Part shown: positions 17,402 to 26,700 of the stretch, piece by piece
How the letters are laid out: every line of letters begins with the position of its first letter
Numbering within the stretch: the stretch's first letter is position 1
From: JABDBK01 sp964533645
GTDB lineage: Bacteria; Pseudomonadota; Gammaproteobacteria; DSM-16500
Assembly (NCBI GenBank): GCA_964533645.1
Contig: CAZHMQ010000005.1
Location: forward strand, 1 to 45,232
Direction: 5' to 3'
Length of the DNA stretch: 45,232 nucleotides
Made by a program: the position numbers and the translations under genes
Notes under the pieces: generated by a model
Seen by the model: only the letters and a program-made list of their open reading frames with translations
Told to the model about the DNA's origin: nothing
The model's database searches: none

Positions 17402-17407
17402 TATAAT
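17402..17407 (+). promoter_or_regulatory. Consensus -10 box
   Basis: A perfect TATAAT stands 27 bases before the ATG at 17435. It implies transcription starting near 17414, which would exclude the ATG at 17399 as start codon. The -35 region (about 17379-17384) is poor, so an activator may be needed. Confidence 0.5.
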
Positions 17408-17434
17408 AATAGACATAAGCGAGGAGGGTTTGCA

Positions 17435-18295
17435 ATGCGAGCACGCCTGAAACGACAGAGAGTATTGAACGCCATAAAATCAGATAATTGTGAAGCTTTG
17501 GCAGGGCTTTACGATGAAGTTCTAAAGGATCTTGGTCTGAACGATAAATTCAATCAAGGTCAAGTTCAAGAAGTTGATTTCAGTAAAGCAACTGAAGTTG
17601 ATCTTGATCAAATGGATGACTCTCAAGAAAAAATTTCTTTAGAATTAGAAAAACGTCTTAAGAGTATATTTAAAGATGTTAATCTTATGAATGAGAAAGA
17701 TTATACGAAATGGCGAGCATATGTTGATAATATTGGAAAAAAATTAACAAATTCATATGATGAACATCAAGCTACTCTCATGATTAAGGTAGGCCACATA
17801 GTAACCGTATTTTTGAAAGCTCTTGAAGATGAAAGGATAGCACAAATAGCACCAAAATTAGGCAGTATTGTTGATGGATATAGAGCATCCCTGACTAAAG
17901 ACGCTGATAATAAAGCAGTAGAAAATGCCCGAAAATCTGATCCTATATTAGATCAAAGACTGACTCACTGTGATCAACTAAAACTAATATTAGACGATAA
18001 AGACTTAACAATAACTCAAAAATTAGAAGAATATGAAACAAAGCTCAATGCATTTAAAGCTTACCATAATAGTATAATATCACCGGTTGTAGACAAGTCT
18101 GAAAATGCAACAAAAGGATTTGAATCTTTTTTCAAAGCTTGCAAAGCTGCTTTAGCTTCTATCAAAAAAAGTCCCCCTGATCCCAGAAGAATATTCTCAT
18201 TCTTTAAGCGCGAAAAATGCGAAAAACGCGAAATATCGGCTGGTGAAATGTTTACACAAGCTGAAACGGTATTAAAAACTACAAAGCCCAAATAG
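17435..18295 (+). CDS. Hypothetical helical protein, possible secreted effector
   Basis: A 286-residue, highly charged, Lys/Glu/Asp-rich helical protein with no signal peptide, no membrane segment and no known catalytic motif. The start at 17435 (MRARLKRQRV) is chosen because GAGGAGG lies 7 bases upstream and a perfect -10 box lies just before. The ATG at 17399 would be upstream of the predicted transcript start. Coiled-coil-like heptads appear around residues 70-110 and 180-225. The C-terminus (FKREKCEKREISAGEMFTQAE) is polar with Glu residues, a feature seen in many Dot/Icm substrates. The stand-alone promoter, coiled coil and lack of homology suggest an effector, but this is inference. It ends 3 bases from the convergent sbcB. 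Confidence 0.65.
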   Translation: MRARLKRQRVLNAIKSDNCEALAGLYDEVLKDLGLNDKFNQGQVQEVDFSKATEVDLDQMDDSQEKISLELEKRLKSIFKDVNLMNEKDYTKWRAYVDNIGKKLTNSYDEHQATLMIKVGHIVTVFLKALEDERIAQIAPKLGSIVDGYRASLTKDADNKAVENARKSDPILDQRLTHCDQLKLILDDKDLTITQKLEEYETKLNAFKAYHNSIISPVVDKSENATKGFESFFKACKAALASIKKSPPDPRRIFSFFKREKCEKREISAGEMFTQAETVLKTTKPK

Positions 18296-18298
18296 TTA

Positions 18299-19690
18299 TC
18301 AAAGCCCAAAATCTAGTGCATAACGTTCTAAACTTAATAATAAACTTTGTTGCTCTTCAGTTAAGACTTTATTTTTTCGTATTTCATCAATTTGTTCTAA
18401 AGCTATTCGCGGTGTTAACCGTTTTTTATTCTGAAAATCTATCATAGCATGGTCTTCATGCGCGGGATTTATGCTAGCCATATACTGTTTAAATTCTTCT
18501 TTTTGTTTGGCAGAAAGAGCATCGGGAAAGTGTCTGCCTAGTATGCGTATGGCTTGTGCTCGTATTAAGGGATTTTGCATAGTTTCTAATAAGCTGGCTT
18601 TTTCTTCAGAACGTGCTGCATGAAAACGTTGACAAAAACGCTCTTCCATGGGGTTCTTGAAACCGGTTAAGTACAAGCTCGCATCGGTATCGGTGTTAGG
18701 ATAAACCGGGTATTTATATTCAGTATAATGCTCAGTGATGGCATATAAAGCATCAGGATTTTTTTCTAACCATTGATAATTATTTTCTGCAAGTTTTAAG
18801 CGCTCTTTGGAAAGATGATTTAAAAATCTTTCCTTCATGGGTAACACAAAAGAAGGTTCGCCTGGTTTTTTATTAATGATGGAAGTATGTTCGGTAATAG
18901 TTTCAGGTGTAATGTCTGATATCGATGGCATATCTAAGCGCAACCATAGTGATTGGTTCTTATAATGTCTGTGTTGGCCTATAAAAAGTACCGGACAATG
19001 AAATTTATTATCCGCACCTAAAAATCCATCAAATAATAAAGCCATATTTTTTTGTAAGGGCTGAGTGCGTTGGTTATCGATATTTTTATTAAAATGCCCC
19101 ATCAGATAATTCCACATCTCGCTTTCTTTGTAGAGATGTTTGGCTAATGCTAGCGTAGCTTCGACATCTACCATCGCATCATGCGCTCGTCCTTTTGCTA
19201 AATCATTAGCATGATTGAGAAGCTCAAGCTTAAGCGAAACTTTGTTTTCGATTTCAGGCCAAGTGAGTAAGTGATTTTTAAATAAGTAATACATCATAGT
19301 CATAGGGTATAAATCCATACGACCGCAATGATTTGCATATTGATGTGTGTAAGGCGGTAACAAATTTCTAAAAAAAGAAAATCGTAGAAATTCATCATCA
19401 AAACCTAACGTGTTATAACCAAGACTGCGTGTGCCAGGTTGGTTTATCCAGCGATGAATGTGCTGAATGGCATCATATTCGGATATACCTGCAACATCAT
19501 CTATGCCTATATGGTGCGTGATGAGCGCATAAGGTGACGGTATGACATCAGGATTAAGTTTAACCTTTAATTCATAGCGTTCTATTTCATGTAACTGTTC
19601 ATCGGTGCGAATGCCTGCAAATTGTAAAACCTGGTCAAAAGACTTGCTTAAGCCCGTTGTTTCAAGATCATAAAATAAAAAAGTTTGCAT
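18299..19690 (-). CDS. sbcB: Exodeoxyribonuclease I
   Basis: A 463-residue 3'-5' single-strand DNA exonuclease used in repair and recombination. The DEDD fold is clear: FLFYDLETTGLS (metal ligands Asp8, Glu10), a central LGYNTLGFDDEFLRFSFFRN, and HDAMVDVEATLALAKH. The SH3-like and C-terminal helical domains characteristic of ExoI follow. Length is close to the E. coli enzyme (475). The ATG overlaps the stop of the preceding small gene (TAATG), so the two are coupled. Confidence 0.95.
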   Translation of the reverse strand: MQTFLFYDLETTGLSKSFDQVLQFAGIRTDEQLHEIERYELKVKLNPDVIPSPYALITHHIGIDDVAGISEYDAIQHIHRWINQPGTRSLGYNTLGFDDEFLRFSFFRNLLPPYTHQYANHCGRMDLYPMTMMYYLFKNHLLTWPEIENKVSLKLELLNHANDLAKGRAHDAMVDVEATLALAKHLYKESEMWNYLMGHFNKNIDNQRTQPLQKNMALLFDGFLGADNKFHCPVLFIGQHRHYKNQSLWLRLDMPSISDITPETITEHTSIINKKPGEPSFVLPMKERFLNHLSKERLKLAENNYQWLEKNPDALYAITEHYTEYKYPVYPNTDTDASLYLTGFKNPMEERFCQRFHAARSEEKASLLETMQNPLIRAQAIRILGRHFPDALSAKQKEEFKQYMASINPAHEDHAMIDFQNKKRLTPRIALEQIDEIRKNKVLTEEQQSLLLSLERYALDFGL

Positions 19691-20001
19691 TACATAATTT
19701 CCATGCGTAAAACGAAATAAGCTGGTTGCTCATAAGGATGAGATGATTTTAATGCTTCAATAACTTGTTGTATGTGGGCAGCATCACAGACCATTTCAAC
19801 CTTGTATTCCTGGACTTTTTCCAGTTTTTCTAATGCACCTATATAAGCATGACTGCCAGTTTGAGGCATAAATTGTCCTTCACCTTGAACTTGCCAGGCA
19901 CAATGACTGTAATTTCCTATTTTACCAGCTCCGGCTGCAAACATTGCATTTTTTGCTATTTCAAGATGAGTTTCTGGTGTATAAAAGATAATTTTAAACA
20001 T
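19690..20001 (-). CDS. YqfO/NIF3-like small protein
   Basis: A 103-residue protein that matches the stand-alone PII-like/CutA-like domain found inserted in NIF3 (YqfO) proteins: it opens with a strand (MFKIIFYTPETHL), has GAGKIGNYSHCAWQV and ends in SSHPYEQPAYFVLRMEIM, where the HPYE(Q)PAY block is the family signature. Related single-domain proteins in proteobacteria have no firmly established role. It lies directly ahead of sbcB on the same strand. Confidence in the fold is good; function is unknown. Confidence 0.8.
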   Translation of the reverse strand: MFKIIFYTPETHLEIAKNAMFAAGAGKIGNYSHCAWQVQGEGQFMPQTGSHAYIGALEKLEKVQEYKVEMVCDAAHIQQVIEALKSSHPYEQPAYFVLRMEIM

Positions 20002-20028
20002 GTATTCTAAACCTCATGGAGAGAGAGT

Positions 20029-21597
20029 ATGCAAAAGCATTACCCGTTATTAGTTTCACTCATAGCTTCGGCTTGTATCACATCAGCTTATGCAGCACAA
20101 GAAGTTGATTTATCGCATCAGTCAGCCTCTATGTTGAAGTCGTTTGCGATGCAATCCAATCTTAAATTATTAAGCCAACAAGCTGATATTAATCAAACTA
20201 TCCACTCACGATTTCAGCAAATGTATCAAGGTTATCCAGTGTGGGGAGGGGACATTATCGTTCATGCGCCTAAAGGAAGCTATGCATCTTTAACAGGCAT
20301 AACTTCTAACACCAAAGCTACCTTAGATGGATCTGTTTATCAAGGTCTTCAACAAGATTTAACCGCTTTACCCAAGGTTGATCTTGATAATGCGATTAAG
20401 CAAGCGAAAACAATCTATCAAAACGATGTTTCTATGGCTGAGCAAGAAAAAGCAGAATTTATGGTTTATATCGATTCAAAAAATAAAGCGCATTGGGCTT
20501 ATTTAGTAAGTTTTGTCGTAAAACCAAAAAATGCTATGGTTCAAAAACCAAGCTTTGTGTTGGATGCTGCAACATTTAAGGTCTATGAAAAATGGGATGA
20601 CATTCAAACACTCGATAATGTCACTGGTGGTGGTGTTGGTGGAAATCAAAAAATGGGTAAGCTAGTTTATGATGGTTTATCCAATAATTTGCCTAAACTT
20701 TCCATGCAACGAAATGCAGGTACCAAAGTATGTTATTTACAAAATGCAGATGTCACTGTTAAAGATGTAAGTAAGCAAGATGCGATATCTCAATTTAGTT
20801 GCAGTGTTGTAGATAATCAGCATGATAATATTTATTGGAGCGCTGAATTGAATTCAACAAATGGAGCGTATTCGCCTGATAATGATGCGCTTTATATCGG
20901 AAAAGTGATCAAGGAAATGTATCAAAACTGGTATGGTATTCCAGTGCTCACTGAAAATGGCAAGCCAATGATGTTAGTCATGCGTGTGCATGAAAACATT
21001 GAAAATGCTTATTGGGATGGCAAACAAATGACATATGGTGATGGTGGGTCTATGTTTTATCCATTAGTATCCATAGGTGTTGGTGCGCATGAAGTGAGCC
21101 ATGGTTTTACCGAGCAACATGCTAATTTATTTTATTTGTTGCAATCAGGCGGTCTTAATGAATCATTTTCAGACATGGCTGCGCAAGCTGCGGAATATTA
21201 CAGCGTTGGTAGCAATACGTGGCAAATTGGGCCGGAAATTGTAAAAGGTGGTGGCGCATTACGATATATGGATGAGCCTACCAAGGATTGCAATGGCAAA
21301 GCACCAGGTTCTAGTTGTTCTATCGATCATGTGAAAGATTATCGTTTTGGTATGAATGTGCATTATAGCAGTGGAGTTTTTAATAAAGTATTTTATCTTG
21401 TTGGGACAGCGCCAGGCTGGAATACAAAAAAAGCATTTGACATTATGGTTCAAGCGAATCAGTATTACTGGACACGAACCACAAACTTTAATAAAGCCGC
21501 ATGCGGTGTGATTAAAGCCACAAAAGATTTACATTATCCCGTCGATGCTGTTAGCAGCGCCTTTAAAACTGTAGGTATTGATACCTCTGCTTGTTAA
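20029..21597 (+). CDS. Secreted M4 zinc metalloprotease, copy A
   Basis: A 522-residue vibriolysin/pseudolysin-type protease of the thermolysin family (M4). Signal peptide about 1-22 (ends AYA), fungalysin/thermolysin propeptide with RFQQMYQGYPVWGGDIIVH (61-79) and PepSY part with AHWAYLVSFVV, then the catalytic domain from about 205. The zinc site is HEVSH (354-358) with Glu378 in GGLNESFSDMA, and the substrate-site block ENAYWDGKQMTYGDGGSMFYP is intact. The C-terminus carries Cys pairs but no PPC domain. In Legionella, the M4 protease ProA is exported by the type II system, so this is a plausible cargo for the Gsp machine in this window. GGAGAGAG lies before the ATG. Confidence 0.95.
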   Translation: MQKHYPLLVSLIASACITSAYAAQEVDLSHQSASMLKSFAMQSNLKLLSQQADINQTIHSRFQQMYQGYPVWGGDIIVHAPKGSYASLTGITSNTKATLDGSVYQGLQQDLTALPKVDLDNAIKQAKTIYQNDVSMAEQEKAEFMVYIDSKNKAHWAYLVSFVVKPKNAMVQKPSFVLDAATFKVYEKWDDIQTLDNVTGGGVGGNQKMGKLVYDGLSNNLPKLSMQRNAGTKVCYLQNADVTVKDVSKQDAISQFSCSVVDNQHDNIYWSAELNSTNGAYSPDNDALYIGKVIKEMYQNWYGIPVLTENGKPMMLVMRVHENIENAYWDGKQMTYGDGGSMFYPLVSIGVGAHEVSHGFTEQHANLFYLLQSGGLNESFSDMAAQAAEYYSVGSNTWQIGPEIVKGGGALRYMDEPTKDCNGKAPGSSCSIDHVKDYRFGMNVHYSSGVFNKVFYLVGTAPGWNTKKAFDIMVQANQYYWTRTTNFNKAACGVIKATKDLHYPVDAVSSAFKTVGIDTSAC

Positions 21598-21605
21598 TCT
21601 CCTCC

Positions 21606-21646
21606 ATTCTGAGCTGCGAATGATTTTAGTTTTCATAGCTCAGAAT
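21606..21646. terminator. Hairpin between the two M4 protease genes
   Basis: ATTCTGAGCT (21606-21615) pairs exactly with AGCTCAGAAT (21637-21646) across a 21-base loop. There is no T tract, so termination is uncertain; it may stabilise the 3' end of the first message. Confidence 0.4.
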
Positions 21647-21687
21647 GCACTCTCTAGAAAAATCTAACACGCTCATGAGAACCTGTA

Positions 21688-21717
21688 TTGTATTTTATAA
21701 AAATATAGTGCCATAAT
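21688..21717 (+). promoter_or_regulatory. Possible promoter of second M4 protease
   Basis: TTGTAT (21688-21693) and CATAAT (21712-21717) are spaced by 18 bases, about 40 bases before the ATG. Together with the hairpin upstream this suggests that the second protease has its own promoter. Confidence 0.35.
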
Positions 21718-21756
21718 TTGTTTGTAGCGGAATAACCTCACAAGGAGAAGGAAGTA

Positions 21757-23352
21757 ATGAAAAAAGCTAATGTGTTTATATTAGGAATGATAGCATCCAC
21801 TTGTATGACCTCAGCCTTTGCAGCAACACCCGTCGATTTAAGACATCAACCTGTTTCAATGCTAAATGCATTTGCAACAAGCTTGATACCTCATTCAAGC
21901 CAGTTGAATCAAGTCAGTCGTTCAACAGACTTTAAAAAAACTACTCATGTTCGTTTAAAACAAACTTTTGCGGGTGCGCCAGTATGGGGCGGAGATGTCA
22001 TAGTACATATACCTAAAGGCGGAAATACTTCTGGTTTACGTGCCATGACAGCTAATAATAATTCAACGATGAATGGTATGGTGTACCAAGATTTAAATAA
22101 AGACTTAGGTCCAAAACCATCGGTTGATTCTGAAAAGATATTGAATTATCTTATTTCTAGCTACAAAAAAGAAAATAAGGGAATTTCCACTATCGATCAA
22201 GGCAGCGCTAGTTTAATCGTGTATATAGATGCTGAAAATAAAGCACATTGGGCATATCTAGCCAATTTTACAGTAAATTCAAATCAAGGCTTACCTGCTA
22301 AACCAAACTTTATCGTCGATGCTGTCACTTTTGCGGTGTATCAACAATGGAATAATATTCAAACCGTGGGTGATGCATTAGGTGGTGGTTTGGGTGGCAA
22401 TCCAAAAATGGGTAAACAAGTTTATGATGGATTGTCTGGTAATTTGGCAAAGTTGAATATAGATAGAGATACAGGCAAGCAAGTTTGCTCTCTTAAAAAT
22501 GCTGAAGTTACCGTAAAAGATAGACGTAAGAATGATCAAGTTTCAAATTATTCATGTGTAAAAACCAATTCCGACCATGATAATGTGTGGTGGAGCGGTG
22601 ATTTTGATAAAGTAAATGGAGCATATTCACCCGGTAATGATGCTTTGTATGCTGGCCAAGTTATTCAAGGTATGTATATGAAGTGGTATGGTATACCAGC
22701 GCTCGTTGATTCCGCAGGTAAGCAGATGATGTTAAGCATGCGTGTGCATGAAAACATGGAAAATGCATATTGGGATGGACAACAAATGACATTTGGTGAT
22801 GGTGGGTTTACATTTTATCCATTAGTTTCACTTGGTGTAGGGGCGCATGAAATCAGTCACGGCTTTACTGAGCAGCATTCTGGTTTAGTTTATTATGCTC
22901 AATCCGGTGGTTTAAATGAAGCTTTCTCCGATATGGCAGCTCAAGCGGCAGAGTTTTATAGCACAGGCACAAATAGCTGGCAAATTGGTCCAGAAATCTT
23001 CAAAACGAATGGTGCGTTACGTTATATGGATCAACCAAGCAAAGACTGTGCAGGTAGAGCGCCTGGTAATTGGTGTTCCATTGACAAAGTTAGCCAATAC
23101 AGTCCTGGCTTAGATGTTCACTACAGTAGCGGTATTTACAATCGTGTGTTCTATCTCATGGGTACATCATCAGGTTGGAATGCGAAAAAAGCCTTTGATG
23201 TTATGGTTCAAGCACAAAATTATTGGACCTCTGGTACCACTTGGGCAGAAGCTGCTTGCGGTGTGTTAACTGCAGCGGGTGATTTAGGTTACGATAAAGA
23301 TGTCGTGAAAAAAGCATTTACCACTGTTGAAGTGGATTATAGTAAGTGTTAG
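21757..23352 (+). CDS. Secreted M4 zinc metalloprotease, copy B
   Basis: A 531-residue paralogue of the preceding gene, collinear throughout. Signal peptide about 1-22 (ends AFA), propeptide with RLKQTFAGAPVWGGDVIVH, catalytic domain with HEISH (364-368), third ligand Glu388 in GGLNEAFSDMA, and intact ENAYWDGQQMTFGDGG block, so it should be active. The copies are clearly similar in the catalytic core and differ most in the propeptide, which normally acts as a specific chaperone and inhibitor. A strong ribosome site (AAGGAGAAGGAAG) precedes the ATG. Tandem duplication of a likely type II cargo. Confidence 0.95.
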   Translation: MKKANVFILGMIASTCMTSAFAATPVDLRHQPVSMLNAFATSLIPHSSQLNQVSRSTDFKKTTHVRLKQTFAGAPVWGGDVIVHIPKGGNTSGLRAMTANNNSTMNGMVYQDLNKDLGPKPSVDSEKILNYLISSYKKENKGISTIDQGSASLIVYIDAENKAHWAYLANFTVNSNQGLPAKPNFIVDAVTFAVYQQWNNIQTVGDALGGGLGGNPKMGKQVYDGLSGNLAKLNIDRDTGKQVCSLKNAEVTVKDRRKNDQVSNYSCVKTNSDHDNVWWSGDFDKVNGAYSPGNDALYAGQVIQGMYMKWYGIPALVDSAGKQMMLSMRVHENMENAYWDGQQMTFGDGGFTFYPLVSLGVGAHEISHGFTEQHSGLVYYAQSGGLNEAFSDMAAQAAEFYSTGTNSWQIGPEIFKTNGALRYMDQPSKDCAGRAPGNWCSIDKVSQYSPGLDVHYSSGIYNRVFYLMGTSSGWNAKKAFDVMVQAQNYWTSGTTWAEAACGVLTAAGDLGYDKDVVKKAFTTVEVDYSKC

Positions 23353-23359
23353 TGTTTGC

Positions 23360-23390
23360 GCGGGCAAAGTAATCTTTTTGCCCGCTTTTT
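23360..23390 (+). terminator. Rho-independent terminator after M4 copy B
   Basis: The stem GCGGGCAAA / TTTGCCCGC with an 8-base loop is followed by five T. It ends 6 bases before the tRNA gene. Confidence 0.9.
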
Positions 23391-23396
23391 ATTCCT

Positions 23397-23467
23397 GCGG
23401 GTGTAGTTCAATGGTAGAACGGGAGCTTCCCAAGCTCTTAGCGTGGGTTCGATTCCCATCACCCGCT
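23397..23467 (+). tRNA. glyU: tRNA-Gly(CCC)
   Basis: A full cloverleaf can be drawn: acceptor GCGGGTG / CACCCGC, D-arm GTTC / GAAC, anticodon stem GGAGC / GCTCT with loop TTCCCAA (anticodon CCC), a 4-base variable loop, T-arm GTGGG / CCCAT with loop TTCGATT, and discriminator T. It closely resembles E. coli glyU. CCA is not encoded. Confidence 0.95.
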
Positions 23468-23617
23468 TTTATCATATCAATATCCAGCGCTTTTTTTCCA
23501 GCTCATCTGAAGTCCCTTTGCACACAGCGGATACAGATACAAAGGAACTTCCCATTTGTCAAAACCTATCTTTATCAGTAGTATGGGGTTGGCATCTATT
23601 CGTTTGTAGGAAGTCAT

Positions 23618-25480
23618 ATGAAAAAAATAGTTAAATGGATAGCAATAGTAGTGGGAATGGTGGTGTTATTGGCCATTCTTTTGGTTGTTTCTTTAGCTAC
23701 CTTTGTAAATCCAAATCGATTCAAGCCCTTAATTGCTGAAAAAATACAATCTATTACCGGTCGACAACTTATTATCGATGGTGATTTATCATGGACTATT
23801 TTCCCCACCTTTGGAGTGAAAACTGATCATATTGTGCTTAAAAATCCGGCTGGATACGATCAGGCTATTTTTGCTGAAGTTAAGCATGTTACACTCAGTG
23901 TGAGATTAATGCCCTTATGGCATCAAAAAATTGAATCAAGTGGCATCTCGCTCGATGGAATGAAGCTACATTTGATAAAAAATAGCCAGGGACAAGCAAA
24001 TTGGGATTTTCAAGAAGAAAATGCTAAAACATCAAGTACAATAACTTCATCAGCAGGGCATGCTAAACCTTCTCTGCTTGCAGTTGCCATATCAGGATTA
24101 ACCATCAGTAATTCTGAGATCAGTTGGACAGATGAACAAACCAAGCAATTCATAAGCCTAGAAAAATTTAACTTATATGCAAAAGATTTTAATTTATTAA
24201 AGCCATTTCCCGTTTCATCTAAATTTATATTAATCAATCCTACTCAAGCTTTAAAAAGTGAAGTTCAAATAAATACGCATGTTTCGTTGAATAGGGATGC
24301 GGAAGTATTTTCATTCAGAAATGTAGAAGTAGTGACGCATACTGAACAAAATAAACAATCGATACATGCCACTTTCGCAGGTGATGTGATGGCCGATCTT
24401 GCTAAGCAAACATTGCAATGGGAAAATTTTCACGCAAGATCAAATGATCTTAATGTAACGGGTAAAATTAGTGTGGCTAATCTTATGACTAATCCTGTGA
24501 CAACAGGTCATTTGCAAATAGCTTCTTTTGATTTAAGAAAATGGTTGCAAGCAAGTGGGCAAGATGTTGCGACTCTACAAGGGTTAAAAAACGTTGAAGG
24601 AGAGTTTGATCTTATTCCAGCGCCAAAATCCCTTGCCATAAATGGTAGACTTGTCGTTGACGAAGTAGTGACTCATCATATCAAAGTGACAAATCTGAAA
24701 ATTCCTATACGATATAGCCAAGGCATTGTAACATTGGCGCCTATAAGTGCATCTTTTTATCAAGGGAAATTAGAGGGTAGTGTGAGCGTTGATTTAAATA
24801 CTGCATTACCTCGGTTTACTATCTTTGCAAACTTGAATCGTTTTAATGTAGCAACATTATTGCAAGACCTATCACCAAAACAAAAATTAACATTGGCCGG
24901 TAATGCTAATATGGATATAAAAGCAACCACTCTTGTGGGGGATAAAAAAACGCTGTTGAAAAATTTAGATGGTTCTGGACATATAAATTCGGATAACGGT
25001 GTTTTGCAGGGTATCGATATTCATTATTTGATTTCTAATGCTACGGCCAAGCTAACAAAAAAAGATACTTTAGCTAGTAATACTAAACAAACCAAGTTTA
25101 ATGCATTAAATGCTAGCTTTGTTATTCAGGCTGGCGTAGTAAGTAACACTGATTTAGTGATGAGTTCAACTGATTTTATGACAAAAGGGCAGGGTACGGT
25201 TAATTTAATCCATCAAACGATGGATTATCATGTAAAAACTGAGTTGAATCAGATCGCGCTGAGTAATAATCAACAGTTTAATTTACACGGTTTAGCTATT
25301 CCTGTACGGATTGTCGGTAGCTTGCAAGACCCCCAGATTGGTTTAGATACAGAGGCACTTACTAAGTTCATTGCAGAACAGCAAGTACAAAAAGTTAAAG
25401 CACAACTACAGGAAAGAATCGAGAAAGGAAAAATAACTGAAAAAGCAGGAAAATTTTTACAAAATTTATTAGGACGTTGA
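23618..25480 (+). CDS. AsmA-family protein
   Basis: A 620-residue inner-membrane-anchored protein with one N-terminal membrane helix (about 5-28) and a long periplasmic part. The family N-terminus is clear (VNPNRFKPLIAEKIQSITGR, then LIIDGDLSW and FPTFGVKTDHIVLKNPAGY), and the C-terminal AsmA domain has LDGSGHINSDNGVLQGIDI and the closing LHGLAIPVRIVGSLQDPQIG. AsmA-like proteins form elongated bridges believed to move phospholipids to the outer membrane. Length agrees with AsmA (617 in E. coli). It stops one base before the xthA ATG, so the two are coupled. Confidence 0.9.
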   Translation: MKKIVKWIAIVVGMVVLLAILLVVSLATFVNPNRFKPLIAEKIQSITGRQLIIDGDLSWTIFPTFGVKTDHIVLKNPAGYDQAIFAEVKHVTLSVRLMPLWHQKIESSGISLDGMKLHLIKNSQGQANWDFQEENAKTSSTITSSAGHAKPSLLAVAISGLTISNSEISWTDEQTKQFISLEKFNLYAKDFNLLKPFPVSSKFILINPTQALKSEVQINTHVSLNRDAEVFSFRNVEVVTHTEQNKQSIHATFAGDVMADLAKQTLQWENFHARSNDLNVTGKISVANLMTNPVTTGHLQIASFDLRKWLQASGQDVATLQGLKNVEGEFDLIPAPKSLAINGRLVVDEVVTHHIKVTNLKIPIRYSQGIVTLAPISASFYQGKLEGSVSVDLNTALPRFTIFANLNRFNVATLLQDLSPKQKLTLAGNANMDIKATTLVGDKKTLLKNLDGSGHINSDNGVLQGIDIHYLISNATAKLTKKDTLASNTKQTKFNALNASFVIQAGVVSNTDLVMSSTDFMTKGQGTVNLIHQTMDYHVKTELNQIALSNNQQFNLHGLAIPVRIVGSLQDPQIGLDTEALTKFIAEQQVQKVKAQLQERIEKGKITEKAGKFLQNLLGR

Positions 25481-25481
25481 T

Positions 25482-26267
25482 ATGTTACATGTAATTTCAA
25501 TGAATCTTAATGGGATTCGAGCGGCAGCTAAAAAAGGATTTTTTGAGTGGATGTTAAAACAAGATGCCGATGTGGTCTGTTTGCAAGAACTAAAAGCCCA
25601 GCACACTGATTTAATGAAATCCATTTTTCAGCCCGAGGGCTATTATGCTTATTTTCATTGCGCTGAAAAAAAAGGTTATAGTGGTGTAGGTATTTATTCA
25701 AAACAACAACCTCTGCATGTCAAAACCGGGTTAGGATGGTTGGATGCAGATCAAGAAGGTCGTTATATTGAAGCAGACTTTGGTAAAATTCGTGTTGCAT
25801 CAGTATATTTACCCTCAGGAACCAGCGGAGAACATAGGCAAGCTATTAAATTTGATTTTCTTAAACGTTATGCAGAATATTTAAAACAAATAGCTTCACA
25901 ATCACATCATTACATTATCTGCGGCGATTGGAATATTGCACATAAAAAAATTGATTTAAAAAATTGGCGCGGTAATCAAAAAAATTCAGGCTTTTTACCC
26001 GAAGAGCGAGCATGGATGGATGAATTGTTTGGCACACTTGGATTTGTTGATGCTTTTCGTGAAATCAATAAAGAGGTTGATCAATATACTTGGTGGTCAA
26101 ATCGAGGCCAAGCTTGGGCCAAAAATGTAGGATGGCGTATTGATTATCAAGTTGTCACTTCAGGCTTAAAAGAAAGAATAAAATCAGTTAGTATATATAA
26201 AGATCAACGTTTTTCCGATCACGCCCCATTGCTTGTAAATTATGATATGCTTGATGAGCTGTCTTAA
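25482..26267 (+). CDS. xthA: Exodeoxyribonuclease III
   Basis: A 261-residue AP endonuclease/3'-5' exonuclease for base-excision repair. The endonuclease/exonuclease/phosphatase fold is shown by SMNLNGIRAA, the metal ligand Glu36 in VVCLQELKAQ, VYLPSGTSGEH, CGDWNIAHKKIDLKN, NSGFLPEERAWMDELF, the C-terminal RIDYQVVT and the catalytic SDHAPLLVNYD. The length is typical. It is translationally coupled to the asmA-like gene upstream. Confidence 0.95.
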   Translation: MLHVISMNLNGIRAAAKKGFFEWMLKQDADVVCLQELKAQHTDLMKSIFQPEGYYAYFHCAEKKGYSGVGIYSKQQPLHVKTGLGWLDADQEGRYIEADFGKIRVASVYLPSGTSGEHRQAIKFDFLKRYAEYLKQIASQSHHYIICGDWNIAHKKIDLKNWRGNQKNSGFLPEERAWMDELFGTLGFVDAFREINKEVDQYTWWSNRGQAWAKNVGWRIDYQVVTSGLKERIKSVSIYKDQRFSDHAPLLVNYDMLDELS

Positions 26268-26334
26268 GGGTATTTTAAGTTATATTTCATATAATTAACG
26301 TGAATTCTATAACTGTGAATATGCCGGAGAAAAA

Positions 26335-26700
26335 ATGAGTGGCATTGTTGAGCGAGAAGAAGCTGCATCTATCATTCATATTTCTGGACCTGATGAGCAA
26401 TTAGGGAAACTTTTGCTTGAAGGTAAATTCATTGCTTATCACGATAATAACTATGGCGTGACGTCAGGTGAGCATCACATTGTGATGAGGCTGTTATTAC
26501 AAGAAGATCAGTATGTTTTATTTTATCTACATGTTCCTTATGCCTATCCTATCCCAGATGGTGTGAAAGAAACTATCAAATCAGCTCTAGAAACAACCTT
26601 GAAAAGGACAATCCAAAAAATGGAATTTATTAATTCAGGTACAGAGTCGGAGAAAAAAAACATTCAGTTTCGAGTTGAGTTTGGAGGGAAGTTATCATGA
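26335..26700 (+). CDS. Hypothetical protein, 121 residues
   Basis: A 121-residue soluble protein with alternating strand and helix prediction; no signal peptide, membrane segment or recognised motif. GGAG lies 9 bases before the ATG and a perfect TATAAT lies at 26290-26295. Its stop overlaps the next ATG (ATGA), so it forms a two-gene unit with the 70-residue gene. I do not recognise either protein. Small paired soluble genes in Legionellales can be effectors, chaperones or toxin-antitoxin units; nothing here decides between them. Confidence 0.6.
   Translation: MSGIVEREEAASIIHISGPDEQLGKLLLEGKFIAYHDNNYGVTSGEHHIVMRLLLQEDQYVLFYLHVPYAYPIPDGVKETIKSALETTLKRTIQKMEFINSGTESEKKNIQFRVEFGGKLS

Noticed and set aside
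23397..23617. tRNA-Gly as an attachment site of an integrated element
   Set aside because: No integrase, no repeated tRNA 3' end and ordinary housekeeping genes downstream.
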